This document shows, one piece after another, positions 33,354 through 45,944 of a stretch of DNA of 64,000 bases (its first letter is position 1; every line of letters starts with the position of its first letter). The notes under the pieces are model-generated. The model was not told the DNA's origin, made no database searches, and worked only from the letters and a program-made list of their open reading frames with translations. Position numbers and translations under genes: made by a program. This DNA is from Callorhinus ursinus (Eukaryota; Chordata; Mammalia; Carnivora; Otariidae): positions 9,687,529 to 9,751,528 of the forward strand of contig NW_020312775.1 in NCBI RefSeq assembly GCF_003265705.1, read 5' to 3'.

Positions 33354-36250
33354 CTATGAATTCTTTATAGATTTGGATATTAATTCTTCATCAGATGCGT
33401 GGTGTATAATCATTTTATTCCATTCTGTAGGTTGCTTTTTCATTTTGTTGTTGTTTTGACTGTGCAGAGGCATTTTACTTTGATGTAGTCCCAGTTATTG
33501 ATTTTTACTTTTGTTGCTTGTTCTGTTGGGGTCATACTAAAAAACAAACAAACAAACAAACAAAAATATTGCCAGACCAGTGTCAAGGAGCTTTTTCCTA
33601 TATTTTCTTTTAGAAGTTTTATGGAATCAAGTCTTATGTTTCTTTAATTAATTTCAAGTTCATTTTGGTAAATGTAGTTATCCTGTTTTCCCAAAACCAT
33701 TTGTTGAAGTGATTGTCTTTTTTCCATTAAATATTCCTTCCTACTTTGTCAAAGATTAGTTGACCATAGAGTTGTGGGTTCATTTCTGGGATTTGTACTC
33801 TGTTCCATTGATCTATGGGTCTGTTTTTGTGCCAGTACCACACTGTGTTGATCACTACAGCTTTGTAATATAGCTTAACATCCAGAATTGGATGCCTCCA
33901 ACTTTGCTTTTCTTTTTCATGATTGCTTCAGGTATTTGGGGTTTTCAGTGGTTCCATATGAACTCTAGGATTGTTTATTCTAGCTCTGTGATAAATGCTG
34001 TTGATATTTTGATAGGAATTGCATTAAATGTGTAGAGTGCTCTGGGTAGTAGATTTTAACAATTTTAACATTTTAACAATATCTGTCTTTCCAATCCATA
34101 AGTATGGAATATCTTTCCATTTCTTTGTGTCATATTCAATTTCTTTCATCAGTTTTGTATAGTTTCAGAGTACAGGTCTTTCACCTCTTTAGTTGGGTTT
34201 GTTGCTAGGTATCTTACTCTTTTTGGTGCAATTGTAAATTGTAGAAAACAAATTTCTCTCTCTGCTGCTTCATTATTGGTGTATAAAAATGTAACAGATT
34301 TCTGTACAATTGATTTTGAATCCTGTGACTTTACTGAATTCATTTTTCCATTCTAGCTGTTTTTGATGGAGTCTTTCATGTTATCTATATAGAGTATCAT
34401 GCCATCTGCAAATAGTGAAAGTTTTACCTCTTCTTTGCTGATTTGGATGCCTTTTATTTCCTTTGTTTTTTCTGATTGCTGTGGCTAGGACTTTCAGTAT
34501 TCTTGTTGAATAAAAGTGGTGAGAGTGAACATTCCTGCCTTGTTCCTGACCTTAGGGGAAAACTTCTCAGTTTTTTTTTTTTTCCCATTGAGGCTGATAT
34601 TAGTTTTGCATTTTTCATATATGACCTTTGTTATGTTGAGATATGTTCCCTGTAAACCATGTTCTTGAGGTTTTTGTCATAAGTGGATACTGTACTTTGT
34701 CAAATGTTTTTCTGCATCTATTGAAATGATCATATGGTTCTTATCTTTTTTTTTATTAATGTGATGCATTGTGTTGATTAATTTGTGAATATTGAACCAA
34801 ACTTGCAACCCAGGAATAAATCCCACTTGATCGTGGTGAATGATATTTTTTAATATATTGTTAAATTTGGTTCACTAATATTTTGTTGAGAATTTTAGCG
34901 TCTGTGTTCATCAGGAATACTGCCCTGTAGTTCTTTTAATGGTGTCTTTATCTGATTTTGGTATCAGTGTGATGCTGTCCTCATAGATGGAGCTGGAAAT
35001 TTTCCTTCCTTTTTTATTTTTTGGAACATTTTGAGAAAAATAGGCATTAACTGTTCTTTAAATATTTGGTAGAATTTGCCTGTGAAACCACCTGGTCCTG
35101 GACTTTTGTTTGTTGGGAGTTTCTTGATCTCTGATTCAATTTCTTTACAGGTTATTTATTTGTTCAAGTTTTCTATTTCTTCTTGTCTTAGTTTTGGTTG
35201 TTTATATGTTTCTAGGAATTTATGCATTTGTCCCAGGTTGTCCAATATTTTGGCATATAGTTTTTCATAATATTCTCTTCTAGTTGTTATTTTTGCAGTG
35301 TTAGTTATTATTTGTCTTATCTCATTTGTGATTTTAATTATTTGGGTCCTTTGTCTTTCTTTTTTATATGCCTGGCTAGGGATTTATCAATTTTATTATT
35401 TTTTTTTCAAATAACCATCTCATGGTTTTATTGATCTTATTAATCTTTTCCATTGTTTTCTTATTCTTTTTTTTGGTTTAGTTTCTATATCATTTATTTA
35501 TGCTCTCTTTTTTATTATTTCCTTCCTTCTGCTGGCTTTAGCTTCATTTCTAGTTATTTTTTTATAGTTCCATTAGGTGTAAGTTTAGGTTGTTTATTTG
35601 AGATTTTTTCCTGCTTCTTGAGGTAGGCTTGTATTGCTATATTAATTTTTCATAGGACCACATTTGCTGCATCCCCAAAGTTTTGGACTGTTGTGTTTTC
35701 ATTGTCATTTGTTTCCATGTAATTATATTTTTTCTGTGATTTTTCTGGTTGACTCTTTCTTTGTTTAGCAGCATGTTGTTTACCCTCCATGTACTTGTGG
35801 TCTTTCCAGATTTTTTCTTGTTATTGATTTCTAGTTTCATAGAGTTGTGGTCAGAAAAGTTGCATGATATGATTATAATCTTTTAGTATTTGTTGAGCCC
35901 TGATTTGTGAACTAACATGTGATCTACTGTGGAAACGATCTCATGTGCATTTGAAAAGAATGTATATTCTGTTGTTTTAGGATGAAATGTTCTGAATATA
36001 TCTGTTATGTCCATGTGGTACAGTGTGCCAATCAAAGCCATTGTTTCATTTTTTTATATTCTGTGTAGATGATGTGTCCATTGTGGTAAGTGTGGTTTTA
36101 AAGTCCTCTACTATTATTGTATTACTATCAATTAGGTTCTTTATGTTTGTTACTGTTTTATATATTTGGGTGCTCCTATGTTGGGAGCATAAATATTTAC
36201 AATTGTTAGATTTTCTTGTTGAATTTCACCCTTTATTATTATATAGTGCC

Positions 36251-36893
36251 TTTTTTTATTATGTTCAGTTAACCAACATATAGTTCATCATTTGTTTTTG
36301 ATGTACTGTTCAGATTCATTAGTTGTGTATAACACCCAGTGCTCATCACAACACATGCTCTCCTTAATATCCATCATCCAGCTACCCCATTCACCCACCC
36401 ACCTCCCCTTCAGCAACCCTCGGTTTGTTTTCCAGAGATAAGAGGCTCTCGTGGTTTGTCTCCTTTTCTGATTTCTTCCCATTCAGTTTTCCCTCCCTTC
36501 CCTTATGATACTCTCCACTATTTCTTATATTCTGCATATGAGTGAAACCATATGATAATTGTCTTTCTCTGATTGACTTATTCCACTTATCGTAATACCC
36601 TCCAGTTCCATCCATGTTGATGCAAATGGTGGGTATTCATCCTTTCTGATGGCTGAGTAATATTCCATTGTATACATATATCACATCTTCTTTATCCATT
36701 CATCGGGTGAAGAGCATCCTGGCTCCTTCCACAATTTGGCTCTTATGGACATTGCTTGTTCATCAAAAAGTTAAAAATAGAGCTACACTATGACCCAGCC
36801 ACTGCACTACTAGGTATTTACCCCAAAGATACAGATGTAGTGAAAATAAGGGGCACATGCACCCTAATGTTCATAGCATTACATACTGCTTTT
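36251..36893 (-). mobile_element. 5'-inverted L1 (minus)
   Basis: Positions 36251-36757 are an L1 3' end on the minus strand. Positions about 36763-36893 are the immediately upstream ORF2 stretch in the opposite orientation (AAAGTTAAAAATAGAGCTAC onward, ending ATGTTCATAGCAT). In L1 sense the two pieces are contiguous (…TTCATAGCA then GCAATGTCCATAAG…), so this is a twin-primed insertion with an almost exact junction. Confidence 0.75.
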
Positions 36894-37536
36894 TTTGCCT
36901 CTTGTTACCGTCTTTGTTTTAAACTTTAGTGTGTCCAATATAAGTATTGCTACTCTGGCTTTCTTTTGGCACCCATTTTCATGACAAATGGTTCTCCATC
37001 CTGTTCCTTTCAATCTTCAGGTGACTTTGGTCAAAAATGAGTCTCTTGTCAGCAAAATATAGTAATAAAGGAAAAAAAAAACAAAAGAAACAAGACAAAA
37101 GAAGATAGTAACATACAAGGGAAAAAACCCATAAGGCTTGCAGAGGATTTTTCAGCAGAAACTTTGCAAGTCAGAAGAAAGTGGCATGACATATTCAAAG
37201 TGCTGACTGGGAAAAAATCTGAAAACAAGAATACTCTATTTAACAAGGCTATCATTTACAATTGAAGGAATGATAAAGAATTTCATAGACAAACAAAAGC
37301 TAAAGGAGTCCATGACCACTAAACCAGCTCTGCAAGAAATATTAAAGGGTGTACTTGGAGTGAAAGGGAGAGACCAAAAGTGACAAAGACAAAAAAGGAT
37401 TAAATAAAATCTCCAGAAAAAAACAACACAAGTAATAAAAAGGCAATAAATACATATCTATCAGTAATTGCTTTGAATGTAAACTAAACACTACAATCAA
37501 AACACATAAGGTTACAAAATAGATAAAACAAAACAA
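36894..37536. mobile_element. Old L1 fragments, minus then plus
   Basis: 36894-37066 continues the minus-strand old L1 (TTCATGACAAATGGTTCTCC). From about 37067 to 37536 it is plus-strand L1 ORF1-ORF2 spacer (AAACTTTGCAAGTCAGAAGA near 37160, CACTAAACCAGCTCTGCAAG near 37318), which resumes after the young L1 at 39323. Confidence 0.65.
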
Positions 37537-39322
37537 AGAAATGGAACAAATAATCCTAAAATTTGTATGGAACCAGAAGAGACCCTGAATAGGCAGAGGA
37601 ATGTTGAAAAAGAAAAGCAAAGCTGGCGGCATCACAATTCCGGACTTCCAGCTCTATTACAAAGCTGTCATCATCAAGACAGTATGGTAATGGCACAAAA
37701 ACTGACACATAGATCAATGGAACAGAATAGAGAGCACAGAAATTGACCCTCAACTCTATGCTCAAGTCATCTTTGACAAAGCAGGAAAGAATGTCCAATG
37801 GAAAAAAGACAGTCTCTTCAACAAATGGGGTTGGGAAAATTGGACAGCCACATGCAGAAGAATGAAACTAGACCATTTCCTTACATCACACACAAAAATA
37901 GACTCCAAATAGTTGAAAGACCTAAACGTGAGACAGGAGTCCATCAAAATCTTAAAGGAGAACACAGGCAGCAACCTCTTCGACCTCAGCCGCAGCAACT
38001 TCTTCCTAGAAACATCGCCAAAGGCAAGAGAAGCAAGGGCAAAAATGAATGATTGGGATTTCATTAAGATAAAAAAACTTTCGCACAGGAAAAGAAACAG
38101 TCAAGAAAACCAAAAGACAACCGACAGAATGGGAGAAAATATTTGCAAATGACATATCAGATAGAGGGCTAGTATCCAAAATCTATACAGAACTTATCAA
38201 ACTCAACACCCAAAGAACAAATAATCCAATCAAGAAATGGGCAGAAGACATGAACAAACATTTTTCCAAAGAAGACATGCAAATGGCCAATAAACACATG
38301 AAAAAGTGCTCAACATCGCTCGGCATCAGGGAAATCCAAATCAAAACCTCAATGAGATACCACCTCACACCAGTCAGAATGGCTAAAATGAACAAGTCAG
38401 GAAACGACAGATGTTGACGGGGATGCGGAGAAAGGGGAACCCTCCTACACTGTTGGTGGGAATGCAAGTTGGTACAACCACTCTGGAAAACAGTATGGAG
38501 GTTCCTCAAACAGTTGAAAATAGAGCTACCCTATGATCCAGCAATTGCACTACTGGGTATTTACCCCAAAGATACAAATGTAGGGATCCGAAGGGGTATG
38601 TGCACCCCAATGTTTATAGCAGCAATGTCCACAATAGCCAAACTGTGGAAAGAGCCAAGATGTCCATGGACAGATGAACGGATAAAGAAGATGTGGTATA
38701 TATACACAATGGAATATTATGCAGCCATCAAAAGGAATGAGATCTTGCCATTTGCAACAACGTGGATGGAACTGGAGGGTGTTATGCTGAGTGAAATAAG
38801 TCAATCAGAGAAAGGCATGTATCATATGACCTCACTGATATGAGGAATTCTTAATCTCAGGAAACAAACTGAGGGTTGCTGGAGTGGTGGGCGGGTGGGA
38901 GGGATGGGGTGGCTGGGTGATAGATATTGGGGAGGGTATGTGCTATGGCGAGTGCTGTTAATTGTGCAAGACTGTTGAATCACAGATCTATACCTCTGAA
39001 ACAAATAATGCAATATATGTTAAGAAAAAAAAAAGAACATAGCAGGAGGGGAAGAATGAAGTGGGGGAAATCAGAGGGGGAGACCAACCGTGAGAGACGA
39101 TGGACTCTGAAAAACAAACTGAGGGTTCTAGAGGGGAGGGGGGTGGGGGAAGGGTTAGCCTGGTGATGGGTATTAAAGAGGGCACGTTCTGCGTGAAGCA
39201 CTGGGTGTTATGCACAATGAATCATGGAACACTACATCCAAAACTAATGATGTAATGTATGGTGATTAACATAACAATAAAAAATTAAAACAAAACAATC
39301 GAACAAAAAAAAAAAACAAGTC
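37537..39322 (+). mobile_element. Young 5'-truncated L1
   Basis: It has well-preserved ORF2 C-terminal coding. The frame at 38469-38843 keeps the end of ORF2, including the [11 protein letters not shown] segment. The complete 3'UTR contains an internal A-run (39026-39034), the GGGGAGGGGGGTGGGGGAAG G-run, AATAAAAAATTAAA and a poly(A). It is inserted in an older plus-strand L1 (AAAACAAAG / ACAAG flanks). The 3'UTR closely matches that of the L1 at 58138-58949. Confidence 0.9.
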
Positions 39323-40230
39323 CTATTTATAAGCTGCTTACAAGAGACTCCTTTTGACTACAGATTTTTCCCATTCAGCACTTTGAATATATCATGCCAC
39401 TCCCTTCTGGCTTTCCTCTACCTATGTTTTAATTAGATTGTTTGATTTTGCTACTTAATTGTATGAGTTCTCTCTCTTACTCTATGTGTGTATATACATA
39501 TATATGATATATATATGGGTACATGCTCACACACACATATATGTACTTCATATATATATATATATATACATGCATTCTTTAATCCCTTATCAAATATGTG
39601 ATTTATAAATATTTTTTTCATTCAGTAGGTTGCCTTTCAATTTGTTGATTATTTCTTTTGCAGTGCAGAAGCTTTTTAGTTTGATGTCTTCCCTCTTACT
39701 GATTTTTGTTTCTGTTGCTTTTGATTTTATTTTATCTTTAATTTTTTAAAGATTTTATTTATTTATTTGAGAGAGAGAGAATGAGAGATAGAGAGCACGA
39801 GAGGGAAGAGGGCCAGAGGGTAAAGCAGACTCCCTGCTGAGCCGGGAGCCCGATGTGGGACTCGATCCCGGAACTCCGGGATCATGACCTGAGCTGAAGG
39901 CAGTCGCTTAACCAACTGAGCCACCCAGGCGCCCCTGTTGCTTGTGATTTTAGTGTCCTATCTAAGAAATTGTTACCAAGATAAATGCCAAGGAGTTTCT
40001 TCTAAGAAATGCCCTGGTTTCTTCTAAGTGCTTTATGATTTTTAGTCTTGTTTTTAAGTCTTTAATCCATTTTAGTTAATTTTTGTGAGAGTTGTAAGAT
40101 AGATATCCAATTTCAGTCTTTTGTACATAGTTATGCTGTTTTCCAGCACCATTTATTGAAGAGTTTTTCCTCTTTCTCTGTTGAGTATTCTTGGCTCCCT
40201 TGTCAAATATTAGTTTACCATATGTATTTT
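39323..40230. mobile_element. Old L1 pieces with SINE and AT/CA microsatellite
   Basis: 39323-39360 is the plus-strand host of the young L1. From about 39365 the text is antisense L1 (CACTTTGAATATATCATGCC). Then (TA)n/(CA)n follows at 39485-39572, then antisense ORF2 3' region to about 40230, split by the SINE at 39729-39935. Confidence 0.65.
39729..39935 (-). mobile_element. SINEC, reverse
   Basis: Minus-strand head GGGGCGCCTGGGTGGCTCAG. Duplications TGTTGCTTTTGATTTT (39713-39728) and TGTTGCTTGTGATTTT (39936-39951). Confidence 0.95.
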
Positions 40231-40234
40231 TTTA

Positions 40235-41590
40235 ATCCTAGTGAAGAATATAAAATACAAAAGACAAAGACATTCCTTGTTTAGCAAGAGGAGATCTTTA
40301 AGTGTTCTGCTATGTTAAAAAGTTAAGGGAACTATAAAAGTGGATATTTCTAACTAAAAAATGTGAATATAAACATATTCCTGGAATTAACAGTGTTAGA
40401 ATAAAGTAATAGAAGAGCTTGTAAAGAACATGATTGAATCAGTGAGGGATATAATGTTATGTTGAGTATTTTCCTAAAAGCTTGCTTTCACAAGAAAAAC
40501 AATATCCCACAGAGTTGTTTTCTTATCTAATGGACACAGTTTCAATTCTTATAATGAAAACCCTGCAGTAATTTTGCTTTCTGGTGTACTAGTGTTATTT
40601 GTGGGGATTTAAATATTAGACTTGCTAGGGCACAATAACCCAGTTTAAAATTAACTGGCAAGTTGCCCTATGCTCAACAATACCTCTTTTTCTTTAGAAC
40701 AATTTTTTTTTAACAAAGTTTTCTTGTACTTTTTCAAATACAGTATTTTACTCCAAACCACTGGTTCTGAATACAATCAACAGGACATTGGATGAGAATG
40801 ATGCAATTAAAGCATAAAAGTCAACAGCATGACTAAAACAACACATATTCCCATATATATTCTTAGTTTTCATTTACAATACATAAAGTATGAAATTATA
40901 CCAATTATAACACGATGTTTTATTGGAATAGTTAATAGTTCCTTTTATCTGATGTTATTTTCTGTTCAAGCCATATTTTGTGACTTGAAATGATAAAATT
41001 GATAAAATTGCATAGCCCAAGCTCACAGAGGTATTTTGAGAAATTTTTGTTAAATTTTCCAACTTTTATGTTCTCCTGAGGCAGACATGAAACTGATCTA
41101 TAGTATACACATCTTTCGAGAAAGAGAAAGTGATTAAAATGAAAAAGAATGAGGTGAAATTTATTCTATTGCCAGGATAATCACTATTCATCTGTGATAA
41201 CTTAAAGAAATCATCTTATCTTTCTGAGTATAACTTTTATCCTCTACCAAAAAAAGTGGATTTAATAATTTATTATTATATTAAGAGAATAAACATTTAT
41301 TGAACATCAAGTACATGTCAGATCCTGTGCAATGTATTTCAAGTAGTCATCACATTCTTTGTGGTTTGTACATAGTAAGAAATAAATTGTATATTGAGAC
41401 ACAGTACACATACATAAAAATAAAACTGAAGCAAGCTTATACTGTTTTCTCTTTCCTTCCCTTTTATTCCTTTACCTTGTCTTTTTTCTCCCTTTTTAAT
41501 TCCATTATAATGTATTTCATTTAAATAAAATATTGTTTTCAAACTTATCAAATATGTTTCATGATCAATGAATGGCTCAAAACTACATTT
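40235..41590. other. Non-repeat intergenic DNA
   Basis: AT-rich unique sequence of about 1.35 kb. No frame over ~75 codons, no RNA gene and no repeat that I recognise. Confidence 0.55.
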
Positions 41591-41968
41591 AGAGAAACAT
41601 TAAGTTGGAGGGAAGATGGCAGTGAAGCAGGGCCCTAGGCTTATCTCATTTCATGAACACAACTAGACAACTATTAAATCACCCAAAATATCCCAGAAAT
41701 TGACCTGAAGTCAGTCAGAACAAACTCCACAGCTAAAGGGAGAGAAGATGCCACATCCAAGAAGGTAGGAAGTGCAGAGACATATTTTATATGATAAATG
41801 GACTGAGGGTGCTGTGGAGGGGAGGAAGTCATGGTCTCAGAGAGGTGCAAGAGAGAGAGAGGAGCACACAAGGATATGCAAATGGAGAATGTTTCCCCAA
41901 AGACATTGGCTTGATAAATGAGAGGGGCTGGATTTTGAGTTCTTGCAGCCAGCTGGGCTTAAAGACTA

Positions 41969-42850
41969 GAGTTTCAAAGGTCAGCAGACTTGGCTTGGAA
42001 AGAGCCTGGATGGCACTGCCATGCTCCTGGAGAGAGGGCAGGCAAACAACCTGGGTGTAGACAGTGTCGAAACAGCAATCTGAAGAACACCTGGGTCATA
42101 CAAGGTTGAGATTATTCACTCTTCTCAGAGCCTGTCCCTGAGAAGCAGCTTTCATGGAGATTCCTCTCTGGGAACAAAAGAGCCAAATGGCACCATTTCC
42201 CTTCCCTGCCCCTTAACATAAACACAAAGTCACCTGTGGGAAGCAACCCAGCACCAAACTGACTGCCTAATTTACTTACACCAAGCCCCACACCACTGCA
42301 CTCTGATGGGACTGCCTTTCTCAATCAAGCTTGCCTCCATCCCAGTGTGATGGACCCTTCCCTCAGAAGAACAGCACAATCCCCTGCCCCCACCACATCT
42401 CTAAAGCTTGGAGTTTTAATGGTCAACAGGCTTACCTGGGATAGAGCTCTGAGGACACTGCACTGTTCCTGGATAGGAGGCAGGCAAACAAATCAGAGAC
42501 AGACAGTGTGGAAACAGTATTGAAAAATACCTGGGGCACACACGACAGTGATTAGCCCTATTTATAGTGCCTATCCCTGAGAGGTGGCTTTTAAGAAGAC
42601 TCCTGTTTGAGGAAAAAAGGAGGTGGCTGGCACCATGTCCATCCCCCACCCTTTGGCATAAACACAGAGCCACCTGTGGTAAGCAACAGAGTGCCCACAC
42701 TCACTGCTTAACTTGCTTACACCAAACCCACATCCCTGCTCTCTGGCAGGACTGCCCCTCTCAGTCAATCTTGTCTCAGTCCCAGTGAGGCAAGCCACTC
42801 TCCAAGAATACCAACACAAACCCCTGCCCACACCACATCTCCCAATCAGA
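41969..42850 (+). repeat. Two tandem ~440-bp units in L1 5'UTR
   Basis: Unit 1 (about 41969-42410) and unit 2 (about 42411-42850) share matching landmarks in the same order. GAGTTTCAAAGGTCAGCAGA pairs with GAGTTTTAATGGTCAACAGG (offset 442). CATAAACACAAAGTCACCTG pairs with CATAAACACAGAGCCACCTG (offset 440). GGCAGGCAAACAA occurs in both. Confidence 0.85.
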
Positions 42851-44293
42851 GAGTTCTGCAAGGCCTCAGTTCTCATGGAAGTGGTGTCAGATCTCATTTC
42901 ACAAGCAAACCAAAGTACACCTAGTTAAAATTTGCCACGTTCAGGCCAGAAACCAAACAATGCCCACTTAAGGCAAGGACAGCCTCTGCAGATACTGACC
43001 TAAAGGATAAGGCAGCCAAAACACATCAGGTGAGTGCATGCAGAACACACAAGAGACATTCCTTGAAGGGGCAGACCCTGGATGCTACATGACCTCTTCT
43101 TCATAAAGCCATTACTCTCAGGACAAGGAACATATTTGGCTTTTTTAACATACAGAAGAAGTCAAAGACTTGGACAAAATGCCAAGACAGAAGAATTCAT
43201 CACAAATGAAAGACCAAGATAAGGACAGAGACAGAGCTCTAAGCAAAACAGATATAAGTAACATGTCTCATGGAGAATTTAAAGCAACAATTATAAGGTT
43301 ACTCACTGGGCTTAAGAAGAGAATAGAAACAGCTGTGAGACACTTACCACAGAGATAAAATAGTTAAAAAAGAATCAAACACAGATTAAGAATGCAATAA
43401 ATGAGATTGGAAATAGGTTTGATGTAATTAACATCAGTCTAGAAGAAGCATAAGAATTAATTAGTGACATATAAGGGAAAATAATCGAAAATAATGAAAC
43501 TGAACAAAAGAGAGAAAGAAGTTATGGAACACGAGAATACTTATGGAACTCAGTGACTCCATCAAATGTAATCACATTAATACTATAGGAGTCCCAGAAG
43601 AAGAAAAGAGAGAAAAGGGAACAGAAAATTTATTTGAGGAAATAACAGCTGAAAACTTCCCTTATCTAGGGAAGGAAACAGACATCCAGATCCAGGAGGC
43701 ACAAAGAACTCTCATCAAAATCATCAAAAACAGGGAAACACTAAACCATATTGTAATTAAATTTGTAAAAGATACTAATAAAGAAAAAAATTCTTAAAAG
43801 CAGCAAAAGAAGTCCTTAACTTTCAAAGGAAGACCCATAACGCTAGCAGTAGATTTCTAAACAGAAACTTGGCAAGACTGAATGGAGTGGCATTATAGAT
43901 ATATTCAAAGTGTTGAATAAGAAAATTCTGCAGCCAAGAATACACTATCCAGCAGGGCAATCATTGAGAACATAAATAAAGATAGTTTCTCAAACAAAAA
44001 CTAAAGGAGTTCATGACCACTAAGCCAATCCTGCAAGAAATATTAAACAGGACTCTTTGAGTGGAAAGGAGAGAACAAAAATGATAAAGACAAGAAAGGA
44101 TCAGAGAAGATTTCTGGAAACAATGACAAAACAAGCAATAAAATGGCACTAAATAAATATCTATCAATAATTACTCTGAATGTAAGGGGACTAAATGCTC
44201 CAATCAAAAAACAGAGGGTCAGAATGGATTTAAAAAACAACAGCAACAACAACAACAAAGCTCATCTATATGCTGCTGACAAGAGATTCATTT

Positions 44294-44489
44294 TTTATTA
44301 TTCTTTAAAGATTTTATTTATTTGCGAGAGAAAGCGAGAGAGAGCATGAGCAGGTGGGAAGGGCAGAGTGAGAGGGAGAAGCAGGTTCCCTGCTGAGCAG
44401 GGACCCCACTGTGGGGCTCGATCCCAGGACCACGGATCACAGCTTAAACCTGAGGCAGATGTTTAACCAACTGAGCCACCCAGGCACCC
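44294..44489 (-). mobile_element. SINEC, reverse, inside L1 ORF2
   Basis: Minus-strand head AGGGTGCCTGGGTGGCTCAG. Flanks AAGAGATTCATTTT (44280-44293) and AAAGGACTCATTTT (44490-44503) are a diverged duplication. Confidence 0.9.
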
Positions 44490-45104
44490 TAAAGGACTCA
44501 TTTTAGACTTAAAGACACCTGCAGATTGAAAGTGAGGGGATGGAGAAATACTTATGCAAATGGTTGTCTAAAAGAAAGCTGAAGTAACAATACTTTTATC
44601 TGCCAAACTAGATTTTAAAACAAAGACTGTAACAAGAGTTGAAGAAGGGCACTATATCATAATAAAGGGGACAATACAGACAAATATACAACAATTGTAA
44701 ATATGTATGTACCCAACATAGGAGCACCTAAAAATACATAGAACAGTTAATAACAAGCATAAAGGAATTCATTGATAATAATACAATAATAGAAGGGAAC
44801 TTTAAGATCCCTCTTACATCAATGGACAAATCGTCTAAGTAGAAAATAAGGAAACAATGGCTTTGAATGACACGCTGTACCAGATGGACATAATAGATAT
44901 ATTCAGAACATTCCATTATGAAACAGCAGAATACACATTCTTTTCAAGTGCCCATGGGACATTCTCCAGAGTAGATCACACACTGTGTCACAAAACTGGC
45001 CTCAACAAATAAAAAGAGATTTAAATCATACCATGCACCTTTCCTGATGTTATGAAATTAGAAGTCAACCATAAGAAAAAAATTTGGAAATACCACAAAT
45101 ACAT

Positions 45105-45500
45105 GGTTTTTGTGCTCTCTTGTCCCTTCCGCAATTGAAGGAGAAAAAGAAAAGATGGTTGTCTATGAGCCAGGAAGCAAGCCCTAACCTGACATTAAGC
45201 CTGCTGGTGCCTTGATCTTGAACATTCTAGATTCCAGAAATGTGGGAAATAAGTTTCCACTATGTATAGCTACCCAGTTTGTGGCATTTTGTTGTAGCAG
45301 CATGAACAGACTAAAACAGCAATTGATACTGAAGTGGGGTGACTGCTATAGAAATACCTAAAAATGTGGAAGAGGCTTTGGAACTGGGTAATGGGTAGAG
45401 ACTGGAAGAATTTTGAGGTGCACGCTAGAAAAGTCTACATTGCTGTGAATGGACCATTAAGGGTGATTCTGATGACAGCTCAGAGAGAAAGGGGGAGAGC
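45105..45500 (+). mobile_element. ERVL-MaLR fragment: LTR 3' part plus start of internal region
   Basis: The 3' part of an MST/MLT1-type LTR (GGTGCCTTGATCTTGAACAT, GGCATTTTGTTGTAGCAGCA) ends in ACTAAAACA at 45318. MaLR internal text follows immediately (AAGAGGCTTTGGAACTGGGT near 45372). This is an ancient non-autonomous element with no coding capacity here. Positions 45501-45666 are unassigned. Confidence 0.75.
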
Positions 45501-45679
45501 TACAAAGTCTTAATCTTCTGAGAGGGAGGGAGAAATAGAAAAAGAATGAATGAGAGAATATATATACTTTTTTCAAGAAATGTGGCATACATTCCTCTTC
45601 ATTTTGAGGAACACTCTACTTTCCTCTAACTTTCATCCTTGCTTTTTTCTTCCCCTTTCTGAATTCACACTGAACAATT

Positions 45680-45869
45680 TTTTAAAGATTTTTTTTTAAT
45701 TTATTTATTTTGTGAGAGAGAGAGAATGAGAACAAGCAGGGTAGGGGTAGAGGGAGAAGCAGACTCCCTGCTGAGAAGGGAGCCTGATGGGGGACTCAAT
45801 TCCAGGACCCTGGGATCATGACCTGAGCTGAAGGCAGACACTTAACCGACTGAGCCATCCAGGTGCCCC
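45680..45869 (-). mobile_element. SINEC, reverse
   Basis: Minus-strand head GGGGCACCTGGATGGCTCAG. Flanks CACTGAACAATTT (about 45667-45679) and CAGTGAACAATTC (45870-45882). Confidence 0.92.
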
Positions 45870-45944
45870 ACAGTGAACAATTCTAAACCTTCTTTCACAT
45901 AACAAGTGAAATATTTGAAAAGAGTACTCATTTGCCTGTATTTT

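Larger units (their letters stand above)
32330..36250 (-). mobile_element. Old L1 ORF2 (minus) with SINE and young L1 tail inserted
   Basis: Antisense ORF2 from the 3' region (TTATCCATTCATGTGTTGAT near 32387) through the RT region (ATGCCATCTGCAAATAGTGA near 34399) toward the 5' end. It is interrupted by the SINE at 32683-32877 and by a truncated minus-strand L1 3'UTR at about 33068-33353. A (AAAC)n run is at 33541-33565. The same element seems to resume at 36894-37066. Confidence 0.75.
41596..45102 (+). mobile_element. L1 with complete 5' end, 5'UTR, ORF1 remnant and start of ORF2
   Basis: It starts GGAGGGAAGATGGCAGTGAA. The GC-rich 5'UTR runs to about 43140 and contains a two-unit ~440-bp tandem duplication. 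ORF1 is in pieces (43170-43358 and 43543-43797, the latter with the 'ITAENFPYLGKETDIQIQEA' block). The spacer runs 43800-44160 and ORF2 starts near 44160 (ATCAATAATTACTCTGAATG). ORF2 stops abruptly near 45102 against MaLR sequence, so the 3' half is lost. Confidence 0.8.

Noticed and set aside
38469..38843. Independent 124-residue gene
   Set aside because: It is the C-terminal end of L1 ORF2 ([11 protein letters not shown] segment) in a 5'-truncated copy.
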